This document shows, in pieces, positions 33,004 through 41,224 of a stretch of DNA of 64,000 bases. Origin of the DNA: Streptomyces sp. NBC_01788 (GTDB taxonomy: Bacteria > Actinomycetota > Actinomycetes > Streptomycetales > Streptomycetaceae); NCBI RefSeq assembly GCF_035917575.1, contig NZ_CP109090.1:7936001-8000000 (forward strand). The letters run 5' to 3'. Every line of letters starts with the position of its first letter. Position 1 is the first letter of the stretch. A model generated the notes under the pieces. It searched no databases, was not told the origin of the DNA, and saw only the letters and a program-made list of their open reading frames with translations. The position numbers and the translations under genes were made by a program.

Positions 33004-34437
33004 GTGACACCCCCCGACCACGCCCGGCATCCCGGGAAATCCCCCAGCGGCCCTTCCGCACGCCGCACTTCACTCAGGCGCCGGGTCGCCGCCCTGGGCC
33101 TGGCGGCCGGTGTGGCGACGGCCGGAACGGTGCTGCTGACCCAGGCGCAGGCGGCCGCGGTGCAGGGCAGCCTGCCCGCCGGTACCCAGTTCTACAAGGA
33201 CCCCAACTCCCAGGTGGTCAAGTGGGCGGCCGCCAACCCCGGTGACTCGCGCCAGCCCGTGATCTCCGCCAAAATCGCAAGCCAGCCGCAGGCCGTCTGG
33301 TTCTCCGTGTACAGCCCCTCCACCGTCACCGCCGACGTCAGCAAGGTCACCTCGGCCGCGGCCGCCGCCGGCCAGGTTCCGGTGCTGGTGGCGTACACGA
33401 TCCCCAACCGCGACTGCGGAGGTGCCTCCGCGGGCGGCGCCCCGGACCTCGCCTCCTACGACAGCTGGGCCCGCGGCTTCGCGGCCGGACTCGGCAGCGG
33501 ACCGTCGGTCGTCATTCTGGAGCCGGACTCCATCGCCCTCACCACCTGCCTCAACTCCCAGCAGCTGAGCGACCGTTACGCCTCGCTCTCGCGGGCCGGA
33601 GCCGCCATCCACGCGGCCGCGCCTCAGGCCAAGGTCTACATGGACGGCGGTCACTCCACCTGGAACAGCGCCTCCGAGCAGGCGAACCGGCTGCGCGGCG
33701 CGGGTGTGCTGACCAATGCCGACGGCTTCTACACCAATGTCTCCAACTTCAACACCACCTCTGGCGAGGTGAGTTACGACAAGGCGATCCTCTCGGCGCT
33801 GGGCAACCCGTCCCATCTGCACGCCGTGGTGGACACCAGCCGGAACGGCAACGGCCCGGCGGGCGGCGGGGCCTGGTGCGACCCCTCAGGTCGCTCCCTG
33901 GGGAACTATCCCACCGTCAACACCGGAGACGCGGCGATCGACGCCTTCCTGTGGGTGAAACCGCCGGGTGAGGCGGACGGTTGTGCGGGCAAGGCGGGCA
34001 CCTTCCTGCCCGACATCGCCTACGCGCTGGCCGTCAACGCCCCCAACCCGCCCACGAGCCCGCCGCCGACCACACCGCCGCCCAGCAGCCCGCCGCCCAC
34101 CAACCCCCCGTCGGCCGGCGCCTGTGCCGTGAGCTACAGGATCAGCAGCTCCTGGGCGGGCGGATTCAACGCCGATGTGACCGTGAAGAACTCCGGCGGC
34201 GCCGCCATCAACGGCTGGACGCTGAAGTGGACCTTCCCGAACGATCAGAAGGTCGTCAGCGCCTGGAACGCCACCGCGACCCAGTCGGGCAACGCGGTGA
34301 CCGTCACCAACCTGAGCTACAACGGCTCCCTGCCGGCGGGAGGCTCGACCTCCTTCGGTTTCCAGGGCAGTTCCGGCTCAGCCAACTCCGCCCCCACCGG
34401 CTTCACCCTCAACGGCACCGCCTGCACAGCGTCCTGA
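33004..34437 (+). CDS. Secreted GH6 cellulase with CBM2
   Basis: The GTG at 33004 follows GGAGGA and gives 477 residues. A twin-Arg-like signal peptide (SLRRRVAALGLAAGVATAGTVLLTQAQA, about 23-50) is followed by a GH6 domain (about 52-345). That domain has VPVLVAYTIPNRDCGGASAGGA, VVILEPDSIALTTC near 165 with the catalytic Asp, and AFLWVKPPGEADGC near 315. A Pro/Thr linker (PPTSPPPTTPPPSSPPPTNPP) leads to a C-terminal family-2 cellulose-binding module (ACAVSYRISSSWAGGFNADVTVKN...). It cuts cellulose outside the cell. Two CebR-type boxes upstream mean cellobiose induction. Confidence 0.94.
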   Translation: MTPPDHARHPGKSPSGPSARRTSLRRRVAALGLAAGVATAGTVLLTQAQAAAVQGSLPAGTQFYKDPNSQVVKWAAANPGDSRQPVISAKIASQPQAVWFSVYSPSTVTADVSKVTSAAAAAGQVPVLVAYTIPNRDCGGASAGGAPDLASYDSWARGFAAGLGSGPSVVILEPDSIALTTCLNSQQLSDRYASLSRAGAAIHAAAPQAKVYMDGGHSTWNSASEQANRLRGAGVLTNADGFYTNVSNFNTTSGEVSYDKAILSALGNPSHLHAVVDTSRNGNGPAGGGAWCDPSGRSLGNYPTVNTGDAAIDAFLWVKPPGEADGCAGKAGTFLPDIAYALAVNAPNPPTSPPPTTPPPSSPPPTNPPSAGACAVSYRISSSWAGGFNADVTVKNSGGAAINGWTLKWTFPNDQKVVSAWNATATQSGNAVTVTNLSYNGSLPAGGSTSFGFQGSSGSANSAPTGFTLNGTACTAS

Positions 34438-34452
34438 CGGCACACCGCCCCC

Positions 34453-34483
34453 TCGGCCGGCCCGACTCCTCCGGGCCGGCCGA
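34453..34483. terminator. Terminator after the cellulase gene
   Basis: A perfect 12-bp stem TCGGCCGGCCCG / CGGGCCGGCCGA with a 7-base loop begins 16 bases after the cellulase stop. Confidence 0.82.
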
Positions 34484-34556
34484 CCGTGCTCCCGCACGAT
34501 CCGCCGCACAACGCCGGGGAGCGGGTTACGTACTGTGGACCCTCTCCTGCCGGATC

Positions 34557-34866
34557 ACCGCACACCTCCGCTGTCAAAGCGCTCGCGCCTGGTGGACGGC
34601 TGGTCGCGTACAGCTCGGGCGGCGGCACCATCGAGGCGTATGACCTCCTCGTGGGCGGCAAGTCGGCGATCGGGTTCCAGGTGGCGATCGTGGCCAGGAC
34701 TCAGCCGCGGCGGTATGCAGGGTGGATCGAGGAGCCGTGGAGGCTGTTCGGTGAGGGTTCACTGCGGCCCACGGTCCACGCGGAGTTCGCCCTTGCTGAC
34801 GCGGCACGAGCGCATGTGACCATCGAGAGCCGGAGCAATCAGGGAAAGGTCGTCCTGGTGCCCTGA
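34557..34866 (+). pseudogene. 3' fragment of a zinc-type quinone oxidoreductase
   Basis: Only the last 100 residues of a medium-chain dehydrogenase remain: ALAPGGRLVAYSSGGGTIEAYDLLVGGKSAIGFQVA, then WIEEPWRLFGEGSLRPTVHAEFALADAARAHVTIESRSNQGKVVLVP. The GroES-like half and the NADPH-binding motif are missing and no start fits. It is a gene remnant behind the cellulase terminator. Confidence 0.7.
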
Positions 34867-35282
34867 AACCGATCCCATTTCGGCTGCCACGTGCGCAATC
34901 GCCCTCGTGCGGCAGCGCTCGATCAGGCGACGGCGGCCCCTCAACGGTGAGGGACGCGTTCCTGTGCGTCATGCAGCGGGGCCCGGGGCGGAGACTCGCT
35001 TGGCAGCGTCCAGGGCGCGGATGCCTCAGGTCAGGGCCTGGGCGGGGGTCTGCGTAGAGGCCTGCCGGGTAGTGTGCGGGAGTGCAGCGCCGCCCGGGGG
35101 GACTGCCGGCGGCCGGCCTCGCCTTTTCGCCCGGCCGGCGTCCGTTTGCTCCTGCTGCACCCGCCCGTGTTCTTCTGCGCCGCCGCACCCGTGACCGCGG
35201 GGGCGATCCGGCCTGGTGGCCGTGTGTCGCGGGACGTCGCTGTCCGTGGCGGGCTGCGCGTGCCGTGGGGACGCAGAGTCAC
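34867..35282. other. Intergenic stretch without a recognisable gene
   Basis: About 415 bases show long open frames on both strands, but none has family similarity, codon pattern or a start region that convinces. The end of it carries the promoter of the TRIC gene. Confidence 0.5.
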
Positions 35283-35288
35283 TAGGCT
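35283..35288 (+). promoter_or_regulatory. -10 element for a leaderless TRIC mRNA
   Basis: TAGGCT is followed by seven bases (CGACATC) and then the GTG at 35296. A -10 box at this distance from the start codon is the usual picture for leaderless transcripts in Streptomyces. No ribosome-binding site is visible, which agrees. Confidence 0.5.
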
Positions 35289-35295
35289 CGACATC

Positions 35296-36051
35296 GTGTC
35301 CACCGTGTGTGTGATGTCGGCTTCCCCGATCCCCGCCGGAATGGCGGTCGCGACGCGCTATCTCGACCTCGCCGGTGTCTTCTCGTGCGCGCTGCTGGGG
35401 GGCGCCGTGGCCCGCACGGCCGGCCTGGACCTGTTCGGGTTCCTGGTGGTGGGCATCATCTCCGGTCTGGGCGGAGGCGTGATCAGGGACGTGCTGCTGC
35501 AGCACGGCACACCGGTCGCGCTGACCGACTACGCCTACCTGCCGACCGCCATCGCCGGCTCCGTGGTGGTCTTTCTCCTCAAGATCAGTGAGGCGTCCTG
35601 GACCCGGCTCTTCACCGCCCTCGACGCCGCCGTCCTCGGGTTCTGGGCGGTCACCGGGGTCAACAAGACCCTCGCCGTGGGGCTGGGATGGCTTCCGGCG
35701 GTCCTCCTGGGCACCGTGACCGCCGTCGGCGGCGGCGCCCTGCGCGATGTCGTCCTCGGCCGCGTGCCGGCCGTCTTCGGGGGCAACGGTCTGTACGCCA
35801 CCGTAGCCATCGCGGTCGCCGGAGTCACGGTGCTCTGCGTGTACCTCGGCGTGCCGGCCATCGGTGCCGGCCTGGGCATCACCCTGGCCCTGGCCTTCCG
35901 GCTCAGCGCCGTGCGGTTCGGCTGGAATCTGCCCAACAGCCTGGACTGGCAGCCCCGTTCCACGATGGCCGCGACACTGCGGCACGGCACCGGCACCGCC
36001 GCCCGGAAAGGGAAAGAAGACCAGTCCCACCCGCGCAAGGAGTCGTCGTGA
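35296..36051 (+). CDS. TRIC-type cation channel (UPF0126) membrane protein
   Basis: From the GTG at 35296 the protein has 251 residues; ATG 35314 is an alternative. Two homologous halves of three membrane segments each are visible. Each ends in a Gly-rich motif: GIISGLGGGVIRDVLL (about 55-70) and GTVTAVGGGALRDVVLG (about 140-156). This is the signature of the UPF0126/TRIC potassium-permeable channel family. The C-terminal tail is charged. Its last codons overlap the start of the M20 hydrolase (GTGA), so the two are translated together. Confidence 0.88.
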   Translation: MSTVCVMSASPIPAGMAVATRYLDLAGVFSCALLGGAVARTAGLDLFGFLVVGIISGLGGGVIRDVLLQHGTPVALTDYAYLPTAIAGSVVVFLLKISEASWTRLFTALDAAVLGFWAVTGVNKTLAVGLGWLPAVLLGTVTAVGGGALRDVVLGRVPAVFGGNGLYATVAIAVAGVTVLCVYLGVPAIGAGLGITLALAFRLSAVRFGWNLPNSLDWQPRSTMAATLRHGTGTAARKGKEDQSHPRKESS

Positions 36052-37304
36052 CCGACCGGAACGCTGCGGTACTGTCCGGCCTCGCCGGTATCCGCTCCGA
36101 TCTCGAGGACCTTTACCGGGACCTGCACAGGCATCCCGAACTCGGCCTGCGCGAGCACCGCACGGCGAAGAAGGCGTCCGACGCCCTGCGGGATCTCGGT
36201 TACGAGGTCACCGACGGCATCGGCGGCACGGGCGTGATCGGCGTACTGGCCAACGGCGACGGACCCACCGTCATGGCCCGCGCGGACATGGACGCCCTCC
36301 CGGTACGCGAACAGACCGGTCTGCCCTACGCCTCCACCGTGACCCTGACCGGTCCGGACGGCACCGAGCAGCCGGTCATGCACGCCTGCGGGCACGATGT
36401 GCACGTGACCGCCCTGCTCGGCTGCGCACAGCTGATGAATCGGGCCAAGGACGCCTGGCGCGGTACCTTCGTGGCGCTGTTCCAGCCCTCGGAGGAGAAC
36501 GGCGACGGCGCCCAGGCCATGATCGACGACGGTCTCACGGCAAGGGCGCCCCGGCCCGACGTGGTACTCGCCCAGCACGTCCTGCCCTATCCGGCCGGCT
36601 ACGTCGGCACCCGTCCGGGGTCCTTCCTGTCGGCCGCGGACAGCCTGCGCGTCACCGTCCACGGCCGAGGGGCCCACGGCTCCATGCCCCAGGCAGCGGT
36701 CGACCCCGTGGTGATGGCCGCCATGATCGTGGTGCGCCTGCAGACCATCGTGTCCCGGGAACTCGCCGCCATCACCCCCGCCGTCGTCACCGTGGGCAGC
36801 ATCCACGCCGGCACCGGTCCCAACGTCATCCCCGACAGCGCCGTCATCGAACTCAACGTCCGCACCTACGACGATGCGACGCGCACCCAGGTGCTGAAGG
36901 CGATCGAGCGCATCGTCCGGACCGAGAGCGAGGCGTCCGGTTCGCCGAAGGCACCCGAGATCGAACGAACGGCGGCCTTCCCGCCCACCGTCAACGACGA
37001 GGAGACGACCCGGCGCGTCGCCGAGGCGTTCGCGGCCCACTTCGGCGACGACGCGCACACCATCGACCTGCAGACCGCCAGCGAGGACATGAGCGAGATC
37101 CCGCAAGCGTTCGGCGTGCCGTTCACCTACTGGGGCATCGGAGGCATCGACGCCGAGCTGTACGCCGAGGCCGCCAAGAAGGGCACCGTCGCCCAGGACG
37201 TCCCGGTCAACCACAGCCCGGCCTTCGCCCCCGTCGTCCAACCGACCCTGGACACCGGCGTCAGCGCCATGACGGTGGCCGCCCTCGCCTGGCTCGGCAG
37301 CTGA
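36048..37304 (+). CDS. M20-family amidohydrolase
   Basis: The 418-residue protein starts at GTG 36048, overlapping the TRIC stop. Metal-binding motifs of M20D enzymes are present: ARADMDALPVRE (about 82-93), MHACGHDVH (about 110-118), FQPSEENGDGA with the catalytic Glu pair near 146, and HVLPYPAG. The dimerisation domain follows (SLRVTVHGRGAHGSMPQAAVDPV). A C-terminal metal His lies in NHSPAFAP. The group hydrolyses N-acyl amino acids, hippurate or indole-acetyl-amino acids in the cytoplasm. Substrate unknown. Coupling to a cation channel gene is unexplained. Confidence 0.92.
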   Translation: MTDRNAAVLSGLAGIRSDLEDLYRDLHRHPELGLREHRTAKKASDALRDLGYEVTDGIGGTGVIGVLANGDGPTVMARADMDALPVREQTGLPYASTVTLTGPDGTEQPVMHACGHDVHVTALLGCAQLMNRAKDAWRGTFVALFQPSEENGDGAQAMIDDGLTARAPRPDVVLAQHVLPYPAGYVGTRPGSFLSAADSLRVTVHGRGAHGSMPQAAVDPVVMAAMIVVRLQTIVSRELAAITPAVVTVGSIHAGTGPNVIPDSAVIELNVRTYDDATRTQVLKAIERIVRTESEASGSPKAPEIERTAAFPPTVNDEETTRRVAEAFAAHFGDDAHTIDLQTASEDMSEIPQAFGVPFTYWGIGGIDAELYAEAAKKGTVAQDVPVNHSPAFAPVVQPTLDTGVSAMTVAALAWLGS

Positions 37305-37420
37305 CGTGAACCCGGCACAGGTCTCCGACGAGGGCGTCCGGCAAGCACACCGCCGATATTCGCTTGCGCACCCTCGTCAAGTGCGCCAGCGTCGCCTGAC
37401 ACCCGACGAAGGCAGAGAAG

Positions 37421-37858
37421 ATGACCACGCAGACCCACCCCCTCGACCATGAACTCATCGAGGCCGCGGCCCACGTCGCTCGTACACGCTGCCGGGGCGA
37501 CAACCACACCATGGCAGCCGCGGCCCGCGCCCGGGACGGCCGGATCGTCACCGCGGTGAACGCCTACCACTTCACCGGAGGGCCCTGTGCCGAGTTGGTC
37601 CTCATCGGCACTGCGGCCGCCCAGGGCGCCTACGAGCTGGACACGATCGTCGCCGTCGGCGACCGCGACCGAGGGGTCGTTCCCCCGTGCGGCCGGTGCC
37701 GTCAGGTCCTTCTCGACTACTTCCCCGCCCTCAAGGTCATCGTCGGCGGGGGCGACCGCGTCCGAACCGTCCTCATCACCGACTTGCTGCCCGAAAGCTA
37801 CGTCTGGGCCGACCACCAGCTCGACGACGGGGAAACCGCGCCACTCGGCACGGGCTGA
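37421..37858 (+). CDS. Cytidine-deaminase fold enzyme resembling blasticidin-S deaminase
   Basis: The 145-residue protein keeps the zinc site of the cytidine deaminase fold: PCAE with Cys 56 and Glu 58, and PPCGRCR with Cys 90 and Cys 93. From residue 46 the sequence NAYHFTGGPCAELVLIGTAA, then AVGDRDRGVVPPCGRCRQVL and LLPESYVWADH, follows the fungal blasticidin-S deaminase BSD closely in content and spacing, more than it follows ordinary Cdd. BSD deaminates the cytosine of blasticidin S and gives resistance. Whether this protein acts on nucleoside antibiotics or on cytidine is open. It stands 116 bp after the M20 gene. Confidence 0.85.
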   Translation: MTTQTHPLDHELIEAAAHVARTRCRGDNHTMAAAARARDGRIVTAVNAYHFTGGPCAELVLIGTAAAQGAYELDTIVAVGDRDRGVVPPCGRCRQVLLDYFPALKVIVGGGDRVRTVLITDLLPESYVWADHQLDDGETAPLGTG

Positions 37859-38146
37859 CACCGCCGGCCGGCAACAGGGCGAACGTCGCCTGATGCGGCA
37901 CCATGCGGGTCACCCGGGCGGTCGAGACGGCCGGTGACACAGAATCCTGTGGCACCGCCGTCAACCAGTGACATGTCCGTGAGTGTGGCGCGAAAGAGAG
38001 TTGAGGCATCGACTCCTGTCACGGGAGTCTCCACGTGCTCGCCGAGCGGGGGACGCCGACGGGGAGGGCGAGAGGCATGCTGCGCATCCATTTCACGACC
38101 GCGAGACCTGCCGGCGGCCCAGGCCTGTTCGAGCCGGTCGGCCGGA
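37859..38146. other. Intergenic, no recognisable gene
   Basis: The 288 bases lie between convergent genes. No strong hairpin or coding signal was seen. Confidence 0.5.
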
Positions 38147-38629
38147 TCATCCGTCCCCGGCGTTCGTGGGCAGGGTGAGCCGCAGAACGGTCTCGCCGTC
38201 GTAGGTCTCCCCGGTGGGCTCGAACCCGAACTTCCGGTAGAAGGGCTCCGGTTCGCCGTCGCCGGACTCGTAGCTGGTCAGCAGCTCGGTGCCGCCGTCC
38301 GCGCGAACCAGGTCGGCGATCTGCGTGAGCGCGTCCCGGCCGATCCCTCGCCCCTGGTGCCGCTTGTCGACGAGGAGGCGCCAGATGAAGTGCCGTCCTT
38401 CGAAAGGACCCGTCGGCGGCTTCCAGGACAGCATCACGAAGCCGACCGGCTCGTCGCCGCGGTACAGGGCCCGGTACCAGGGATTGGCCTCGGGCGTCTT
38501 CGCCGCCTCCTTGAGCGACCAGGACACGGAGGCGACGAACTGCTTCTGGTCACGGCGGACGCGCAGGGCACGAACGGCATCCCGGTTGTCGTCGGTGATC
38601 TCCCGTAGGTGCACGCCTGGGGACCTCAT
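38147..38629 (-). CDS. GNAT acetyltransferase, spermine/spermidine-acetyltransferase-like
   Basis: The ATG at 38629 gives 160 residues. VHLREITDDNRDAVRALRVRRDQKQFVASV at the N-terminus and GRHFIWRLLVDKRHQGRGIGRDALTQIADLVR (about 75-106), with the acetyl-CoA loop QGRGIG, mark a GNAT. FYRKFGFEPTGETYDGE near 140 is the fourth motif. The N-terminal pattern and length are like BltD/PaiA polyamine acetyltransferases. It is a single gene, convergent with the deaminase. Substrate is inferred only from this likeness. Confidence 0.85.
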   Translation of the reverse strand: MRSPGVHLREITDDNRDAVRALRVRRDQKQFVASVSWSLKEAAKTPEANPWYRALYRGDEPVGFVMLSWKPPTGPFEGRHFIWRLLVDKRHQGRGIGRDALTQIADLVRADGGTELLTSYESGDGEPEPFYRKFGFEPTGETYDGETVLRLTLPTNAGDG

Positions 38630-38932
38630 GCCACACCCTTTCCTCGCTCCGGCGACCGTGCCACCGGGCCGACGTGAAGAGCCGCCGTCGCAGCGTATGC
38701 GACACACACGATCCGGAGCGTGACCGGCACGCCGGGCTGTGCTCGTCATGGCGCCGCTGTCCGGGCTCACACCGACCCGGGCCAACAGGCCCGGCCGCTC
38801 AGGGATGTTCAGTCCTGTTCCTGCTCACGGAAGAACCGGCACGATCGATGCGCCGGCCGTGTCCGCACGACGGACCCCCGGCGGCGACGGCGAGCGCCGT
38901 CCCCCGTGTGCCCCGCACCGCAAAGGAGAGCC
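38630..38932. other. Divergent promoter region
   Basis: About 300 bases between the GNAT gene and the flavohaemoprotein hold no recognisable gene. A strong ribosome-binding site (AAAGGAGAG, 38921) ends it. I could not identify a nitric-oxide-responsive operator such as an NsrR site with confidence. Confidence 0.4.
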
Positions 38933-40136
38933 ATGCTTTCGCCCGAGCCGGCCGCCGTCGTCCGCGCCACCCTGCCCGCCGTCGGCGGGGCGCTGGACGA
39001 GATCACGACCCGCTTCTACGGAACCATGTTCGCCGAGCAGCCCGAACTGCTGGACGGGCTGTTCAAGCGCGGCAGCCAGGCAAGCGGCGAACAGCGCCGG
39101 GCGCTGGCCGGGTCCATCGCCGGCTTCGCCACGGCACTGCTGGACGACCCCGACACCCGACCGGACGCCCTTCTCGCCCGCATCGCCCACAAGCACGCCG
39201 CTCTCGGCGTCACCGAGGACCAGTACACGATCGTCCACAAGTACCTGTTCCGCGCGATCGCCGACGTACTGGGCGAGGCGGTCACCCCCGAGGTGGCCGC
39301 CGCCTGGGACGAGGTCTACTGGCTGATGGCCGGCGCCCTCATCGCCCGGGAGGCCCGCCTCTACCAGGAAGCACAGGTCGACCCGCGCGATCCGTGGCGT
39401 CAGTGGACCGTCGTGGAGCGGCGGGAGGAGACCCCGGACGTGGTGTCCTTCCTGCTGCGCCCTGCCGACGACGGCCCGGTTCCCGCGGCCCGCGCCGGCC
39501 AGTACGTCAGCGTCCGGGTGCTCATGCCCGACGGCATCCACCAGACCCGCCAGTACAGCCTGTCCAACGCCCCAGGCGACGACCTGCGGCGCATCACCGT
39601 CAAACGGGTGGCGGACGTCGCCGACGCCCCCGAGGGCGAGGTCTCCAGCCAACTGCACCGCGAGGTCCGGGCAGGCGCCGAACTCACCCTGTCGGCCCCG
39701 TTCGGCGACGTGGTGCTCGACGACGCCGACACCCCGCTCGTGCTGGTCTCCGCCGGGATCGGCTGCACACCCATGGTCGGCATGCTCGAACACCTCGCCG
39801 CCACAGGGTCGGATCGCCCGGTGCACGTCCTGCATGCCGATCTCACCGCGGCCGATCACGCCCTGTGCGCCGAGACTGCGCCTCGTGGACCAACTTCCCG
39901 ATGCGCGAGCGGAGTTCTGGTACGAGGGGGACGCCGCCGACGGAACCGGTTCCCGCGCGGGCCTGATGGACCTCGACGGTCTGGACCTGCCCGCCGAGGC
40001 GGACGTGTACCTGTGCGGCCCCCTGCCCTTCATGCGCGCCGTCCGCGCCCAGCTGCTCCAGGCCGGCATCCCCGCCCGCAGCATCCGCTACGAGGTCTTC
40101 GGCCCCGACCTGTGGCTGGCTCACACCGAAGGCTGA
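38933..40136 (+). pseudogene. hmp: Flavohaemoprotein (nitric oxide dioxygenase) with a frameshift
   Basis: The gene encodes a globin domain (about residues 1-140; AHKHAALGVTEDQY with the proximal His). It continues with a ferredoxin-reductase FAD domain (RQYSLSNAPGDD near 205) and an NAD domain (PLVLVSAGIGCTPMVGMLEHL near 272). The frame then breaks at about 39872-39876. Up to HADLTAADHALCAE one frame is used, and from LRLVDQLPDARAEFWYEGDA to the stop at 40136 the next one. The total length is not a multiple of three. One inserted A or two lost bases would explain it. The ribosome-binding site and everything else look intact, so a sequencing error or a recent mutation are both possible. Intact, it would detoxify NO. 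Confidence 0.85.
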
Positions 40137-40423
40137 GAGCCCGGCACTCCGAGGTTGCGCGGTGTGACGTACCAGAACAGGGCGATGGTGACGACCCGGA
40201 CCACGGCGCAGTAGGGGCAGAGCCGGCCCACGCCGAAAAGTGACTGGTGGATCAGCCAGTGCACGAACACGACGCCGGCGAGGGCGCCGGCGTTCAGGGC
40301 CAGCCACAGCGCCCGGTGCAGACGTGCCCCGGTGAGCACGGCCACGCCGAGCACGGCGACCGCGGCGAAGGCGCCCAGGCCGAGCAGCATGTTGGGGAAG
40401 CCCGGGGCCGAACGGCCCTGCCG
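40121..40423 (-). pseudogene. Truncated vitamin K epoxide reductase (VKOR) gene
   Basis: The fragment reads NMLLGLGAFAAVAVLGVAVLTGARLHRALWLALNAGALAGVVFVHWLIHQSLFGVGRLCPYCAVV, which is the C-terminal half of a bacterial VKOR with its CPYC active site. The N-terminal half, with the loop cysteines and the first membrane segments, is missing: an in-frame TAG lies 11 codons upstream of the ATG at 40390. VKOR normally reoxidises DsbA-type proteins in the membrane. The stop lies inside the 3' end of the flavohaemoprotein gene. Confidence 0.72.
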
Positions 40424-40572
40424 GCACCCCTACCGGCCCCGTACCTGCGCCCGTCCCCAACTGCGAGACAAACCAGGCCACTTGCCGCCGCTCGGGAAGC
40501 ACAGCCGCTTCCTGTAGGTTCGATCACATCCCGTTGGAGGACGGGTCTGGACCTACGCGCGAGGGAGCTCGG

Positions 40573-41151
40573 ATGGCCTTCATCCATCACACCACCATGA
40601 CGCCGACCAAGCTGGAACTGCTCACCGAGTGGCTGCCCAAGCAGAACTGGTACTTGGGCGACGCGAACACGCCGGAACTGTCCAAGGCCGGTGGGTTCCG
40701 CCTGGACGATCCGGAGGGCGCGGTCGGGATCGAGTTCATGGTCGTGGTGGACGCCGCCGCGCAGGAGCCGGTGGCGTATCTCGTGCCGATGGGCTACCGC
40801 GATACGGCGCTGGAGGGCGTCCCGGGGGAGACCCTGATCGGCACCTCCGAGCATGGGGTGCTGGGCACTCGGTGGATCTACGACGGCGTCCACGACCCGG
40901 TGGTGATGGCGCAGTTGCGCGCCCTCCTGCGCGGCGAGGCGGTGCCGCAGCACCAGAGCGAGAGCGACACCCCTGACCCGACCGTCACCGTGCACGGCAC
41001 CGGCCCTGACGACGGGCTCGACGTGCACATCAACCGCGTCCTGCGGCCGGCGGAGGCCGCGCAGAGGTCGTCCGGAAGCCTCGTCGCCGGGTGGACCTGG
41101 CCGAACGGAACGATCGCACGGAGCGTATTCGCGGCCATGACGCCGCAGTAG
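40573..41151 (+). CDS. Maltokinase N-terminal cap-like protein
   Basis: The ATG at 40573 follows GAGGGAG and gives 192 residues. The sequence AFIHHTTMTPTKLELLTEWLPKQNWY, with GGFRLDDPEGAVGIEFMVV and YLVPMGYRDTALEG, matches the N-terminal cap of mycobacterial-type maltokinases. The kinase lobe that should follow is absent. Stand-alone caps of about 190 residues are found in Streptomyces, so it is probably a real gene rather than a remnant. Its role is unknown, perhaps binding a sugar phosphate or another kinase-like protein. The gene is monocistronic. Confidence 0.75.
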   Translation: MAFIHHTTMTPTKLELLTEWLPKQNWYLGDANTPELSKAGGFRLDDPEGAVGIEFMVVVDAAAQEPVAYLVPMGYRDTALEGVPGETLIGTSEHGVLGTRWIYDGVHDPVVMAQLRALLRGEAVPQHQSESDTPDPTVTVHGTGPDDGLDVHINRVLRPAEAAQRSSGSLVAGWTWPNGTIARSVFAAMTPQ

Positions 41152-41224
41152 GAGGTCACGCGGACGGAGAGCGCCGGCCGGCCCGACCAGTCACTCGGCG
41201 ACTGCGACGGCAACCAGCAGCTGT

